From JBFXIE01 sp050176255 (lineage in GTDB: Bacteria > Pseudomonadota > Gammaproteobacteria > Burkholderiales > Burkholderiaceae_C): DNA of 64,000 nucleotides. Positions 36,129 through 44,997 of the stretch are shown piece after piece (the stretch's first letter is position 1; each line of letters starts with the position of its first letter). A program made the position numbers and the translations under genes. Where the stretch lies: the NCBI RefSeq assembly GCF_050176255.1, contig NZ_JBFXIE010000005.1; one strand, written 5' to 3'. The notes below the pieces were generated by a model. It was not told where the DNA came from. It saw nothing but the letters and a program-made list of their open reading frames with translations, and searched no databases.

Positions 36129-37706
36129 ATGCGAGTGAACTCCCCCGTCACGGGCCGTGACTACGACTATCCGCCAGACGAGTTGCTGGTCTCGCTGACC
36201 AATGCCCGCGGCGAGATCACCCATTGCAACCCGGCCTTCGTGCGGGTGAGCGGTTTTGCCTATGACGAGCTCATGGGCCAGCCGCACAACCTGATACGCC
36301 ACCCCGACATGCCGCCCGCGGCGTTCAAGGACATGTGGTCCACCATCGGCCGTGGCAAGCCCTGGACGGGGCTGGTCAAGAACCGCCGCAAGAACGGCGA
36401 CCACTACTGGGTGCGCGCCAACGTCACGCCGGTGCTGGAAGGCGGCAAGCCCGTGGGCTATATGTCGGTGCGCGTCAAGCCGTCCGCTGCCGAGGTGGCT
36501 GCTGCCGAAGACCTGTACGCGCGCATGCGTGCCGAGGCCGATGCCGGCCGCACCACGCTGGTGCTGCGCGAGGGCGCCGTGCTGCACACCGGCCTGCGCG
36601 GCTGGCTGCAGCGCCTGTCTGGCTTTGGGCTGGCGGCCCGCATGGCGCTGGCCTTGGGTGTGCCGGCCCTGGCGGCCTTGCTGCCGGACTTGCTTGACGT
36701 GCAGGGCATGCCCGCTGTGATCTGGCGCGCAGCCGTGCTGGCGCTGGGCGGCGCGGCTGCGGTGGCTTACTTTCACCATTACTTCACGGCTGCGCTGCAA
36801 GAGGCCGAGCGCTTTGCCGGAGACATTGCAGGCTGCAACCTCTCTACCACCGCGCACACAAACTTGCCGGGTGCGCCGGGTGCGCCGGGTGCGCTGGGCG
36901 CGCTGATGCGCCGCCTGGCGCAAATCCAGGTCAACCTGCGTGCGGTGGTGGGCGACGTGCGCACCGAGGTGCAGGGTTTCGCAGCGACCGCGGCCCAGGT
37001 GGCGCAGGGCGGGCTGGAGCTGTCGGCGCGCACCGAGGCCCAGGCCGGTCACCTGCAGCAGACCGCCGCCGCCATGGAGCAGCTGTCGGGCGCCGTGGCC
37101 CACACGGCAGACGCTGCCAACCACATGGCCGACGAGAGCGGGCGCAGCACCGCCGTGGCTGGGCGCGGCGGTGCGGCCATTGCCGAAGTGGGGCAGTCCA
37201 TGGAGCGCATCCGCCAGTCGTCGGCGCGCATGGGCGAGATCATTGGCGTGATCGAAGGCATTGCCTTTCAGACGAACCTGCTGGCGCTCAACGCCGCCGT
37301 GGAGGCCGCCCGCGCGGGCGAGCAGGGCCGCGGCTTTGCCGTGGTGGCGGGCGAGGTGCGCGCGCTGGCGCAGCGCAGCGCCAGTGCCGCCAAGGAAATC
37401 AGCGGCCTGATCCGGCAGACGGCGGACGGCGTTGCCGACGGCAGCCAGCGCATGGCGCAGGCGGGCGGCACCATCGCCGAGGTGGTGGACGCCGTGCAGC
37501 GGGTGGGCAGCCACGTGCAAGAAATATCCACCGCCACGCGCGAGCAGTCGCAAGGCATAGGCCAGGTGAATGGCGCCATCGCACAGCTGGACGGCATGAC
37601 GCAGCAAAACGCGGCGCTGGTGGAGGAGTCCGCCGCAGCCGCGCAGGCGCTGCGCAGCGGGGCGGTATCGCTGGGGCGCAGCGTTGAGGTGTTCCGCCTG
37701 GGCTGA
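36129..37706 (+). CDS. PAS-containing methyl-accepting chemotaxis protein (Aer-like)
   Basis: A 525-residue receptor. A cytoplasmic PAS domain (about 15-120, with NPAFVRVSGFAYDELMGQPH and IRHPDMPPAAFKDMW) resembles the Aer energy/redox sensor. Two close membrane helices follow (about 175-225) and then the signalling domain, with the hairpin tip GIAFQTNLLALNAAVEAARA and GEQGRGFAVVAGEVRALAQR. It lacks a periplasmic sensor and a C-terminal CheR-binding pentapeptide. A 9-bp tandem repeat at 36867-36902 encodes PGA units between the membrane region and the signalling helices. No che genes are adjacent. Confidence 0.92.
   Translation: MRVNSPVTGRDYDYPPDELLVSLTNARGEITHCNPAFVRVSGFAYDELMGQPHNLIRHPDMPPAAFKDMWSTIGRGKPWTGLVKNRRKNGDHYWVRANVTPVLEGGKPVGYMSVRVKPSAAEVAAAEDLYARMRAEADAGRTTLVLREGAVLHTGLRGWLQRLSGFGLAARMALALGVPALAALLPDLLDVQGMPAVIWRAAVLALGGAAAVAYFHHYFTAALQEAERFAGDIAGCNLSTTAHTNLPGAPGAPGALGALMRRLAQIQVNLRAVVGDVRTEVQGFAATAAQVAQGGLELSARTEAQAGHLQQTAAAMEQLSGAVAHTADAANHMADESGRSTAVAGRGGAAIAEVGQSMERIRQSSARMGEIIGVIEGIAFQTNLLALNAAVEAARAGEQGRGFAVVAGEVRALAQRSASAAKEISGLIRQTADGVADGSQRMAQAGGTIAEVVDAVQRVGSHVQEISTATREQSQGIGQVNGAIAQLDGMTQQNAALVEESAAAAQALRSGAVSLGRSVEVFRLG
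36867..36902 (+). repeat. 9-bp tandem repeat in the chemoreceptor gene
   Basis: Three perfect copies of CCGGGTGCG (36867-36893) plus one diverged copy CTGGGCGCG. The unit is a multiple of three, so copy-number changes would lengthen or shorten a Pro-Gly-Ala stretch in the linker without shifting the frame. Confidence 0.85.
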
Positions 37707-37817
37707 CGCGCACTTGCCCTGGCGCGGCGGCTGCCCCTGGGCGCGCAGCCGGCTGCTCCAGCACCGTTGTGGCGCCGGTCAATGCCGTGCAAAACGTTGC
37801 CGAATGCGATCTGACCG

Positions 37818-37900
37818 ATGCAGGCCATCCTGGCCCTGAACGCAGCCCGAGAGGCCGCGCGCACCGGGCAGGGTGCGCAGCAAATGCGGGCGATGCCTGG
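37818..37900 (+). pseudogene. decayed fragment of a chemoreceptor signalling domain
   Basis: Translating from 37821 gives QAILALNAAREAARTGQG, an evident remnant of the conserved chemoreceptor hairpin tip (QTNLLALNAAVEAARAG type). Upstream in frame is a TGA stop, and downstream similarity fades near GGGCGATGCC, which recalls GRGFAVVA. It lies 112 bp after the intact chemoreceptor gene on the same strand and abuts the 3' end of queF. No intact frame survives. It is best read as the leftover of a deleted or collapsed second receptor gene. Confidence 0.7.
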
Positions 37901-38746
37901 CTATTGCCGCGCCGTGCGCACGTTGCGCGGCAGCTGCTGCGGGTGGCTGGTGCGCAGCGGGTTGATGTCCAGCCCGCCGCGGCGCGTGTAGCGCGCATAC
38001 ACCGCCAGCTTGATGGGGCGGCAGCGCGTCCAGATGTCCATGAAGATGCGCTCCACGCACTGCTCGTGGAATTCGTTGTGGTTGCGAAAGCTCACCAGGT
38101 ACTGCAGCAACCCGGCCTGGTCGATCTGCGCGCCGCTGTAGCTGATCTGCACGCTGCCCCAGTCGGGCTGGCCGGTCACCAGGCAGTTGCTCTTGAGCAG
38201 GTGGCTCACCAGCGTCTCGCTCACCGGGGCTTCGTCGTGGTTGGCGGCCAGCAGCTCGGGCGCGGGCTGGTAGCGCGTGCATTCCACGTCCAGGCGATCG
38301 AGCAGCAGGCCGTCCAGCTCATGGATGGGCTCGCGGTCGAAGGCCTCGGGCAGTACCAGCGTCACGCCCACGGTGGCGGCGGTGGCCGCGCCGCGCCACA
38401 CGGCCTCGCTCACGTCGGCGCGAATGCGCGCGCGCACCTCATCGGCGTTGGCAAAACGGGTGTTGTTGAAACTGTTCAGGTACAGCTTGAACGATTTGCT
38501 CTCGACGATGTTGGGCGTCTCGCAGGGCACGGTGACGTGGGCGATGGCCACCTGCGGCTTGCCGCGCGCGTTCAGCCACGACAGCTCGAACGCAGTCCAC
38601 AGGTCGGCGCCAAAAAAAGGCGCGCTGTCCGTGATGCCCAGCTCGGCGCGCTTGTCAGCGCGCGGTATGGGAAACAGCAGCGTCGCGTCGTACTGGTCGG
38701 TATAGGCCGATGCCTTGCCCAGCTGGGATTGGTTCGGGGTGTTCAC
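37901..38746 (-). CDS. queF: NADPH-dependent 7-cyano-7-deazaguanine reductase
   Basis: A 281-residue tunnelling-fold enzyme of the long (E. coli-like) QueF type. It reduces preQ0 to preQ1 in queuosine tRNA modification. The QueF motif IVESKSFKLYLNSFN is followed by the catalytic Cys in LLKSNCLVTGQPDWGS, and by the substrate-binding Glu region NEFHEQCVERIFMD. The C-terminus RTARQ is typical. Other queuosine genes are absent nearby. The 3' end adjoins a chemoreceptor remnant. Confidence 0.95.
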   Translation of the reverse strand: MNTPNQSQLGKASAYTDQYDATLLFPIPRADKRAELGITDSAPFFGADLWTAFELSWLNARGKPQVAIAHVTVPCETPNIVESKSFKLYLNSFNNTRFANADEVRARIRADVSEAVWRGAATAATVGVTLVLPEAFDREPIHELDGLLLDRLDVECTRYQPAPELLAANHDEAPVSETLVSHLLKSNCLVTGQPDWGSVQISYSGAQIDQAGLLQYLVSFRNHNEFHEQCVERIFMDIWTRCRPIKLAVYARYTRRGGLDINPLRTSHPQQLPRNVRTARQ

Positions 38747-38764
38747 GGTGTGCTGCCAGGTTGT

Positions 38765-38822
38765 GCTAGAAAATAAATAGCTGCCAGCGCTTGATATAAA
38801 AGGGCTGGAGGCATTTTTGGCT
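38765..38822 (-). repeat. dispersed palindromic repeat, copy 9
   Basis: GCTAGAAAATAAATAGCTGC, CAGCGCTTGATATAAAAGGG and CTGGAGGCATTTTTGGC match the reverse orientation. It sits between the queF start and the end of the 2OG-oxygenase gene, both on the minus strand, so it lies in the leader of queF. Confidence 0.82.
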
Positions 38823-38827
38823 TGTAT

Positions 38828-39697
38828 TTAATTGAACTCCCGCTCGCGCAGCCATTTGGTGGCGATCCACTTTTCGCCCTCGATCACCGGCGCGCCGCCG
38901 TGCAGCGTGCGCGTGGCGGGGTGGGCGCGCTCATAGCTGAAGAACACCGCGTTGCCCTGGCGCGGCGCGATCTCCAGGGGCACGTCAGGGAAGATGGTGC
39001 CGCCGCCCTTGCGCGGGTTGTTCAGGTAGATCACCAGCGTGGCCACGCGTTGGCCGCCACGGCGCAAGATGGTGGCCGTGCCGGGCTGGCCGGGGTCGAA
39101 GTAGTCGTAATGCGGCTTGTACTGCGCGCCCGGCTGGTAGTGCAGCACCTGCAGGCCCTCGCCGTTTTCGATGGGCCAGCGCACCAGGCGGGCAATGCGT
39201 TCTTCCAGGCGCTGAACCACCGGAGTTTCGCCGCGCTGAAAGAACATGCCGTCGCTGGTGCGGTCGGCATTCACCTCAGATCCGCCCGTGGCCGTCTGCA
39301 CGGTGAGCGAGCGCGCCATGCGCGGGTCTGCCGCGTCGATGATGGCCTGGCATTCATCGGGCGACAGCAGGTTGCCAAACAACACCACGCGTGGGTTGGC
39401 CATGGCCATCAGCACCTCGACCTGGCGGTCGCCCACGTCGATGAACAGCGGCGATTCGGCAATGTCGGGGTCGGGCACCGGCACGGCGGGCGGCTGGCCC
39501 TGCTGCTGCGCCACGTTGTCCAGGTGCGCGCGCAGCACGTCCTCGACGGCCCGCACGGCCACGTCTTCGTTCCAGCCGGCTGTGCACATCGACTGGATCA
39601 GCGCGGGCGCGGCAATGCCGTTGCGGGCCTGGTCGATGATCCATTGGCGCAGCTCGGGCGTGACGGGTTGGGATGATGCGGTGCTTTGCTTGGACAT
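38828..39697 (-). CDS. 2-oxoglutarate/Fe(II)-dependent oxygenase (prolyl 4-hydroxylase-like)
   Basis: A 289-residue protein whose C-terminal 190 residues form a P4Hc domain. The Fe ligands are the HxD of YKPHYDYFDP and the distal His in TRTLHGGAPVIEGEKW. The downstream Lys (EGEKWIATKW) is positioned to bind 2-oxoglutarate. The N-terminal about 90 residues are helical and of unknown role. The target (protein proline or a small molecule) is unknown. The next gene in the same direction, upstream at 39757, encodes an unknown 128-residue protein. Confidence 0.9.
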   Translation of the reverse strand: MSKQSTASSQPVTPELRQWIIDQARNGIAAPALIQSMCTAGWNEDVAVRAVEDVLRAHLDNVAQQQGQPPAVPVPDPDIAESPLFIDVGDRQVEVLMAMANPRVVLFGNLLSPDECQAIIDAADPRMARSLTVQTATGGSEVNADRTSDGMFFQRGETPVVQRLEERIARLVRWPIENGEGLQVLHYQPGAQYKPHYDYFDPGQPGTATILRRGGQRVATLVIYLNNPRKGGGTIFPDVPLEIAPRQGNAVFFSYERAHPATRTLHGGAPVIEGEKWIATKWLREREFN

Positions 39698-39756
39698 GGC
39701 GTCGCGGGCGATGGGTTCAGGGCAGGGCTTGCAAGGCGGGCATGGGCAACAGACTC

Positions 39757-40143
39757 TCAGCTGCGCTTGAGGCCCAGCGCATGCAGTTCGGCGTCGCTCA
39801 GGCGCGACAGCACATCGCTGCGCAGCGCCTTCAGGCGCTGGTGGTGGCGAAAGTCCAAGTCCACGCCCTGCAGGGCTTGAGCGCCGTCAGAGTCGATCGC
39901 GTAGGCCTCGCCGGCCGTCTCGTTGACCAGCAGCCACATGCGGCGCACCTGCCCGCGCTGGCCGCCGTGGTTGTGCTTTTGCGCAAAGGCATCGGCGTCG
40001 GCGCGCCGGGTGAAGGTGGCCTTCAGGAAATCCTCGCGCATGAAATTGATCCACACGCCCCAGCCTTCGCGCACGGTGGCTTCAAACGGTTGGTCGAGCG
40101 GCTGGCTGGCAGGGTAGTGCGCTGTTTCTACGGCGTGCTTCAT
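39757..40143 (-). CDS. hypothetical protein, 128 residues
   Basis: I do not recognise a family. The protein is soluble, without signal or membrane segments. The middle is rich in Lys, Arg and aromatic residues (WGVWINFMREDFLKATFTRR), and the C-terminus ends LSDAELHALGLKRS. Codon use matches its neighbours, so it is a real gene. It lies between yaaA and the prolyl-hydroxylase-like gene, all on the minus strand with short gaps, and may be co-transcribed with them. Confidence 0.7.
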   Translation of the reverse strand: MKHAVETAHYPASQPLDQPFEATVREGWGVWINFMREDFLKATFTRRADADAFAQKHNHGGQRGQVRRMWLLVNETAGEAYAIDSDGAQALQGVDLDFRHHQRLKALRSDVLSRLSDAELHALGLKRS

Positions 40144-40214
40144 GGGCAGGTGCGGAGGAAATGCGGGTGGTTGGTGCAGGTGTTTGGTGCGGCTGGATGG
40201 TGCAGTGGAGCCGT

Positions 40215-40997
40215 TCAGCCGCTGACGGCATCGCGGCGAAACACCAGCCGCTGCGGCTCGGACGATGGCGGGTGGAAAGCATAGCCTTCCAGGTCAAACT
40301 GCTCCAGCTGCTGCGGCAGGGACACGCGTTGCTGTATGGCCCAGCGCGCCATCAGGCCGCGTGCGCGCTTGGCATAAAAGCTGATGATCTTGTACTGGCC
40401 GGCCTTGCAGTCCTCGAACACGCACTCGATCACGCGCGCCTTGAGCGCCCTGGCGTCCACGGACTTGAAGTATTCCTGCGAGGCCAGGTTGACCACCACG
40501 GGCGAAGTGTCTGCGGCCAGTTGCTGGTTGAGGTGCTCGGCGATGCGCGTGCCCCAGAACTGGTACAGGTTGGCGCCCGCGTCGGTGGCCAGGCGCGTGC
40601 CCATTTCCAGGCGGTAGGGTTGCATCAGGTCCAGCGGGCGCAGCACGCCGTACAGCCCGCTCAGGATGGCCACATGCTGCTGCGCCCACTGCAGGTCGTC
40701 GCCCGACAGCGTCTGCGCCTGCAAGCCTTCATAGACGTCGCCATTGAAGGCCAGCACCGCCTGGCGCGCGTTGGCGGGCGTGAACTGCGGCTGCCACGCC
40801 GCATACCGCGCCACGTTGAGGGCGGCCAGCGGGTCGCTGATCGACATCAGCGACGCCACCTCTTGCGGCGACTTCTCGCGCAGCACGTCGATCAGGCGCT
40901 GTGCCTGCGGCACAAAGTGGGGCTGCGTGTGCGGCAGGCCGGCGGGCAGCGGGGTGTCGTAGTCCAGCGACTTGGCGGGCGAGAGCAAGAACAGCAT
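40215..40997 (-). CDS. yaaA: peroxide stress protein YaaA
   Basis: A 260-residue cytoplasmic protein of the UPF0246/DUF328 family. In E. coli it lowers free iron and protects DNA under peroxide stress. It starts MLFLLSPAKSLDYDTPLP, the family N-terminus, so the ATG at 40997 is preferred over the longer open frame. Conserved segments include NGDVYEGLQAQTLSGDDLQW and GLYGVLRPLDLMQPYRLEMG, with the C-terminal FYAKRARGLMARW. Length equals the family norm. Confidence 0.94.
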   Translation of the reverse strand: MLFLLSPAKSLDYDTPLPAGLPHTQPHFVPQAQRLIDVLREKSPQEVASLMSISDPLAALNVARYAAWQPQFTPANARQAVLAFNGDVYEGLQAQTLSGDDLQWAQQHVAILSGLYGVLRPLDLMQPYRLEMGTRLATDAGANLYQFWGTRIAEHLNQQLAADTSPVVVNLASQEYFKSVDARALKARVIECVFEDCKAGQYKIISFYAKRARGLMARWAIQQRVSLPQQLEQFDLEGYAFHPPSSEPQRLVFRRDAVSG

Positions 40998-41143
40998 GGC
41001 AGTTGCAACTTTGGTGATTGAAGCCTCCATAAAGATTCAGTTGCTGGTCTGCCAACCACTGATCTCCATGGGTTTGATGGTGAAACGGCACCGCAGGCCA
41101 GTCGCTTGCGGTGCCGTTGGCGCGGACGCGGGAGTCTGCGCCG

Positions 41144-44100
41144 TCAGGCGGCGTTGCCCTCTTTGTCGAAGGGCAGTTGCAGGTCGCGCAGGTCGCGGCG
41201 TGTTTCCACCAGCACCAGCGGGCCCTCATCCAGCTGCGCCACGGGCGGGCGTTCGCGCGGCACGTGCACCGGCTTGGGCTCGGCGGCAATCGCTGCTTGG
41301 ACGGCGGCGATCTTCTCTGCGTCGGAGTTCACCCACTCCAGCCCTGCATCCTGCGCCACCTGCTGCAGCGATGCCACGGGCAGCGTGAAGGCCGACACGC
41401 GCGGCATGCCGCTGGCAGCTGCCGCGGGTGCGGCCGGCTGCTCGGCCGGGGCCGTTGCAGGCGTTGCGACCGGCGCTGACGCTGCGGGTGCGGCGGCGGG
41501 CGGTGTTGCGGCGGTTGCCGGCGGCACTTGCGCCACGGCATCAGCCGCTGACGGCGCCGCTGCCGGTGCGGTTGCCGGCAGCACGTGCTGCGCCGTGGGT
41601 GCCGCTGCTTGCGGGGCCTTGGCGGGCGCGGCCTCTGGCGCCACAGGCGCCGCAGGCAAGCTGGTCGCCGGGGCTGCAGTAGCGGGTACTGACGCGGGCG
41701 CTGCAAAGTAGCTGCGGCGCGCGGGTTCGCTGGCGGTTTCGGTCACGCGGTCATCGGCGCGCTGGTCCGCGCTCGCTGCGGAGTCGGGCACACCGACGGC
41801 GGCTGTGGTGGCCGGTGCGTCACCCTCGGCGGCGCTGTCGCCTCCGTTGCGCGAACCGCGTTCGGCACGGTCTCCACGGTCGGCGCGGTCACGGCGGTCA
41901 CGGCCGTAGCGGTCGCGCGATCGGCGCTCGCGGCGCTGCTCCTCGCCGCCGGTAGCCTCGGGCTGGCCAGGCGCGGCTTCGTGGCCCGTCAAGTCCAGGT
42001 CGGGCAGGGCGGACAGTGGCGCGGTGTCGGCAAAGTCCACGCCTGCGGCAGGGGTGGCGGCTTCGTCGGCGCGCGGGCCGCGCTCGCTGCGGTCACGGCC
42101 ACGTCCACCGCGTTCGCCGCGTTCGCGGCGCGGTGCGCGCTCCTGGTCTTGCTGCACTTCGGCGCCAGAGACGGCGGGCGCGGCGTTGCGCTCGGCCGTC
42201 AGGTCGGCAGCTGCCTGGTCGGTTTGCTGTGCTTGCTGCGCGGCGCGTTCACGGCCGCCACGGCCCTCGCGCGGCTCGCGGCGGCCTTCGCCCTCGGGAC
42301 GATCGCCGCGGCCATTGCGGGATTCGCGCGGTTCACGGGGTTCACGTGGTTCGCGGCCCTCCCGGCTTTCGCGTGGCTCACGCACTTCGCGGGATTCACG
42401 AGCTTCGCGCCCTTCTGCCGAGCGTTCGCCGCCCCGGCCCTCGCCACGGCGGCCACGGCCTTCACCGCTTGCGCTGGCGCCATCGCGGTTGGTGCCGCGT
42501 TCGGTGTTGCCGCTGCCGCGGCGGCTGCCGCGTTCACCGCTGCGGCCGTCGCGGCGCGCTTCGGTGCGGGCGCCGGGATCCGCTGGCGCTTGCGCCGGTG
42601 CGGGTGCCGGGGCTGGCGCGGGCCCGAAGCCAAACAGGCTCTTGAGCCAGCCCAGGAAGCCCAGTTGCGGCACTGGCGCGGGCGCGGGCCGCTGTGGCGC
42701 GGCGGTCTGCGTGCGTGGCTGGCCCTGGGCGCGGTTGCCGGTACCTGTGCCGTTGGCGGGCCGGGCGGGCGCGGCTTCGGGGCGGGCCTCTGCCACGGGG
42801 GCGGGCGCGTCTGGCAGCACGCCCTTGATCACCGGCGTCTGCTTGTTGGTGGGCTCTTGCGAGCGGCGCGTGACGGTGGTGGGGTCTTCCACCTCTTCGG
42901 CCAGCTTGTAGCTGACGTCCAGGTTCTCCAGGCGCGGGTCGTCGTGCTTGAGGCGCTCGAGCTTGTAGTGCGGCGTCTCCAGCGTCTTGTTGGGGATCAT
43001 CAGCACGCTGACGCGCTGCTTGAGCTCGATCTTGGCGATCTCGGTGCGCTTTTCGTTCAGCAGGAAGCTGGCCACCTCCACCGGCACCTGGCAGTGCACC
43101 GCGGCGGTGTTGTCCTTCATGGACTCTTCCTGAATGATGCGCAGGATCTGCAGGGCCGAGCTTTCCGTGTCGCGGATGTGGCCGGAGCCGCCGCAGCGCG
43201 GGCAGTTGATGTGCGCGCCTTCGCTCAAGGCAGGCTTCAGACGCTGGCGGCTCATCTCCATCAGGCCAAACTTGCTGATGGTGCCGAACTGCACGCGGGC
43301 GCGGTCCTGGCGCAGCGCGTCGCGCAGGCGGTTTTCGACCTCGCGGCGGTTTTTGGCTTCCTCCATGTCGATGAAGTCGATCACGATCAGGCCGCCCAGG
43401 TCGCGCAGGCGCATCTGGCGCGCCACTTCGTCGGCGGCTTCCAGGTTGGTGCGGGTGGCGGTTTCTTCGATGTCGCCGCCCTTGATGGCGCGCGCCGAGT
43501 TCACGTCCACGCTGACCAACGCCTCGGTGTGGTCGATCACGATGGCGCCGCCGCTGGGCAGCTGCACGGTGCGGGCGTAGGCCGATTCGATCTGGTGCTC
43601 GATCTGGAAGCGCGAGAACAGCGGCGCATCGTCGCGGTAGCGCTTCACGCGGGCGGCATGCTCGGGCATGACATGCGCCATGAACTGCTGCGCCTGCTCG
43701 TAAATGTCGTCGGTGTCGATGAGGATGTCACCGATGTCGTTGTTGAAATAGTCGCGGATGGCGCGGATCACCAGGCTGGACTCCTGGTAGATCAAAAACG
43801 CGCCCTTGCCGCCCTTGGCCGCGCCGTCGATGGCGGTCCACAGTTTCAGCAGGTAGTTCAGATCCCATTGCAGCTCGGGCGCGGTGCGGCCGATGCCGGC
43901 GGTGCGCGCGATGATGCTCATGCCCTTGGGGTAGTCGAGCTGGTCCATCGCCTCTTTGAGCTCGGCGCGGTCCTCGCCCTCGATACGGCGCGACACGCCG
44001 CCGCCGCGAGGGTTGTTGGGCATCAGCACCACATAGCGGCCGGCCAGGCTGATGAAGGTGGTCAGCGCTGCGCCCTTGTTGCCGCGCTCTTCTTTTTCGA

Positions 44101-44407
44101 CCTGGACGATCAGCTCCTGGCCTTCTTTGATCACATCGCTGATGCGCGCCTGGCTGGGCGATACACCCTCGGCAAAGTACTGCTTGGAGATTTCCTTGAA
44201 GGGCAAAAAGCCGTGGCGATCCTCGCCGTAATCGACAAAGCAGGCCTCCAGCGAGGGCTCGACGCGCGTGACGACGGCCTTGTAGATGTTGCCCTTGCGC
44301 TGCTCGCGCCCTTCGATCTCGATTTCGTAGTCCAGCAGCTTTTGGCCGTCCACGATGGCCAGGCGCCGCTCTTCGGGCTGCGTGGCGTTGATGAGCATCC
44401 GCTTCAT
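41144..44407 (-). CDS. rne: ribonuclease E
   Basis: A 1087-residue endoribonuclease, the scaffold of the RNA degradosome. It starts MKRMLINATQPEERRLAIVD. An S1 domain (about 35-125) is followed by the RNase H/DNase I-like catalytic core with Mg ligands in ALVSVDVNS and LIVIDFIDMEEAK, and by the zinc-link CPRCGGSG near 400. Beyond about 520 the protein is disordered. First come Pro/Ala stretches, then a dense Arg/Glu/Gly array (REPREPREPRES repeats and RDRRDRADRGDR) likely to bind RNA, then an Ala/Pro-rich tail. It diverges from rluC, as in E. coli. Confidence 0.96.
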   Translation of the reverse strand: MKRMLINATQPEERRLAIVDGQKLLDYEIEIEGREQRKGNIYKAVVTRVEPSLEACFVDYGEDRHGFLPFKEISKQYFAEGVSPSQARISDVIKEGQELIVQVEKEERGNKGAALTTFISLAGRYVVLMPNNPRGGGVSRRIEGEDRAELKEAMDQLDYPKGMSIIARTAGIGRTAPELQWDLNYLLKLWTAIDGAAKGGKGAFLIYQESSLVIRAIRDYFNNDIGDILIDTDDIYEQAQQFMAHVMPEHAARVKRYRDDAPLFSRFQIEHQIESAYARTVQLPSGGAIVIDHTEALVSVDVNSARAIKGGDIEETATRTNLEAADEVARQMRLRDLGGLIVIDFIDMEEAKNRREVENRLRDALRQDRARVQFGTISKFGLMEMSRQRLKPALSEGAHINCPRCGGSGHIRDTESSALQILRIIQEESMKDNTAAVHCQVPVEVASFLLNEKRTEIAKIELKQRVSVLMIPNKTLETPHYKLERLKHDDPRLENLDVSYKLAEEVEDPTTVTRRSQEPTNKQTPVIKGVLPDAPAPVAEARPEAAPARPANGTGTGNRAQGQPRTQTAAPQRPAPAPVPQLGFLGWLKSLFGFGPAPAPAPAPAQAPADPGARTEARRDGRSGERGSRRGSGNTERGTNRDGASASGEGRGRRGEGRGGERSAEGREARESREVREPRESREGREPREPREPRESRNGRGDRPEGEGRREPREGRGGRERAAQQAQQTDQAAADLTAERNAAPAVSGAEVQQDQERAPRRERGERGGRGRDRSERGPRADEAATPAAGVDFADTAPLSALPDLDLTGHEAAPGQPEATGGEEQRRERRSRDRYGRDRRDRADRGDRAERGSRNGGDSAAEGDAPATTAAVGVPDSAASADQRADDRVTETASEPARRSYFAAPASVPATAAPATSLPAAPVAPEAAPAKAPQAAAPTAQHVLPATAPAAAPSAADAVAQVPPATAATPPAAAPAASAPVATPATAPAEQPAAPAAAASGMPRVSAFTLPVASLQQVAQDAGLEWVNSDAEKIAAVQAAIAAEPKPVHVPRERPPVAQLDEGPLVLVETRRDLRDLQLPFDKEGNAA

Positions 44408-44997
44408 GATGCGTGTCCTTTTCGTTATGTTGTCAGGCGGCACGCGCGCAGCGCCAGGTCTGCGGCTGCAGTGGCGCGCTCCGCCAGTTCCAAACCTCAA
44501 CAGGCCCTAAACGAGCCGGGAATGCCTGGACTGACGCATCGAAACGAAAGGAATTGCCGGGGATGCCCACGGCCGCGCAGCGTCTAGCTGCACGGACGGG
44601 GTGGGGGCGCAAGGATGGGGGCGAGCCGGACGGTGCGCAGGCGTGCTACGAAAAAAGTAGCTGTTGGCGCTTGTCCAACGGGTGCTGAAGGCAAATATGG
44701 TGCACATGGCGAAGGCTGACGCCCACGCCATAATGCCACCATCCATGCCAGCAACACCCACATGATTTCGCTTTGATCCGCTGCTCGCCACGCCCTGGTG
44801 GGGCGGGAGTCAGCCTGGAATTTCCGTATTCAGTGTTTCGATTTGTCAGCCTGCACGATTGGCGCGCAAACCACCGCAGGCAACCGGCCTGCAGTCTGAG
44901 TGCACGACGCCCGCTGGCATCGACCATACTGCGCACCGAGTCGGGCTGTGTCCATTAAACTCCAGACAAATCAACCACTTACACATTCGTCGCGCAG
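44408..44997. other. rne-rluC divergent intergenic region
   Basis: About 590 bp. The part next to rne is probably its 5' untranslated leader; in E. coli that leader mediates autoregulation, but I cannot see the conserved structure here. A repeat copy lies at 44645-44700. TAAACT near 44956 is a possible -10 for rluC. No credible gene or tRNA is present. Confidence 0.5.
44645..44700 (-). repeat. dispersed palindromic repeat, copy 10
   Basis: GCTACGAAAAAAGTAGCTGT, TGGCGCTTGTCCAACGGGTG and CTGAAGGCAAATATGG match the reverse orientation. The terminal stem GCTAC-gaaaaaa-GTAGC is perfect in this copy. Confidence 0.82.

Noticed and set aside
41981..44587. An 868-residue open frame on the plus strand
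   Set aside because: It is the antisense of rne. Its Ala/Gly/Val/Phe-rich composition mirrors the RNase E coding strand and shows no family motif.
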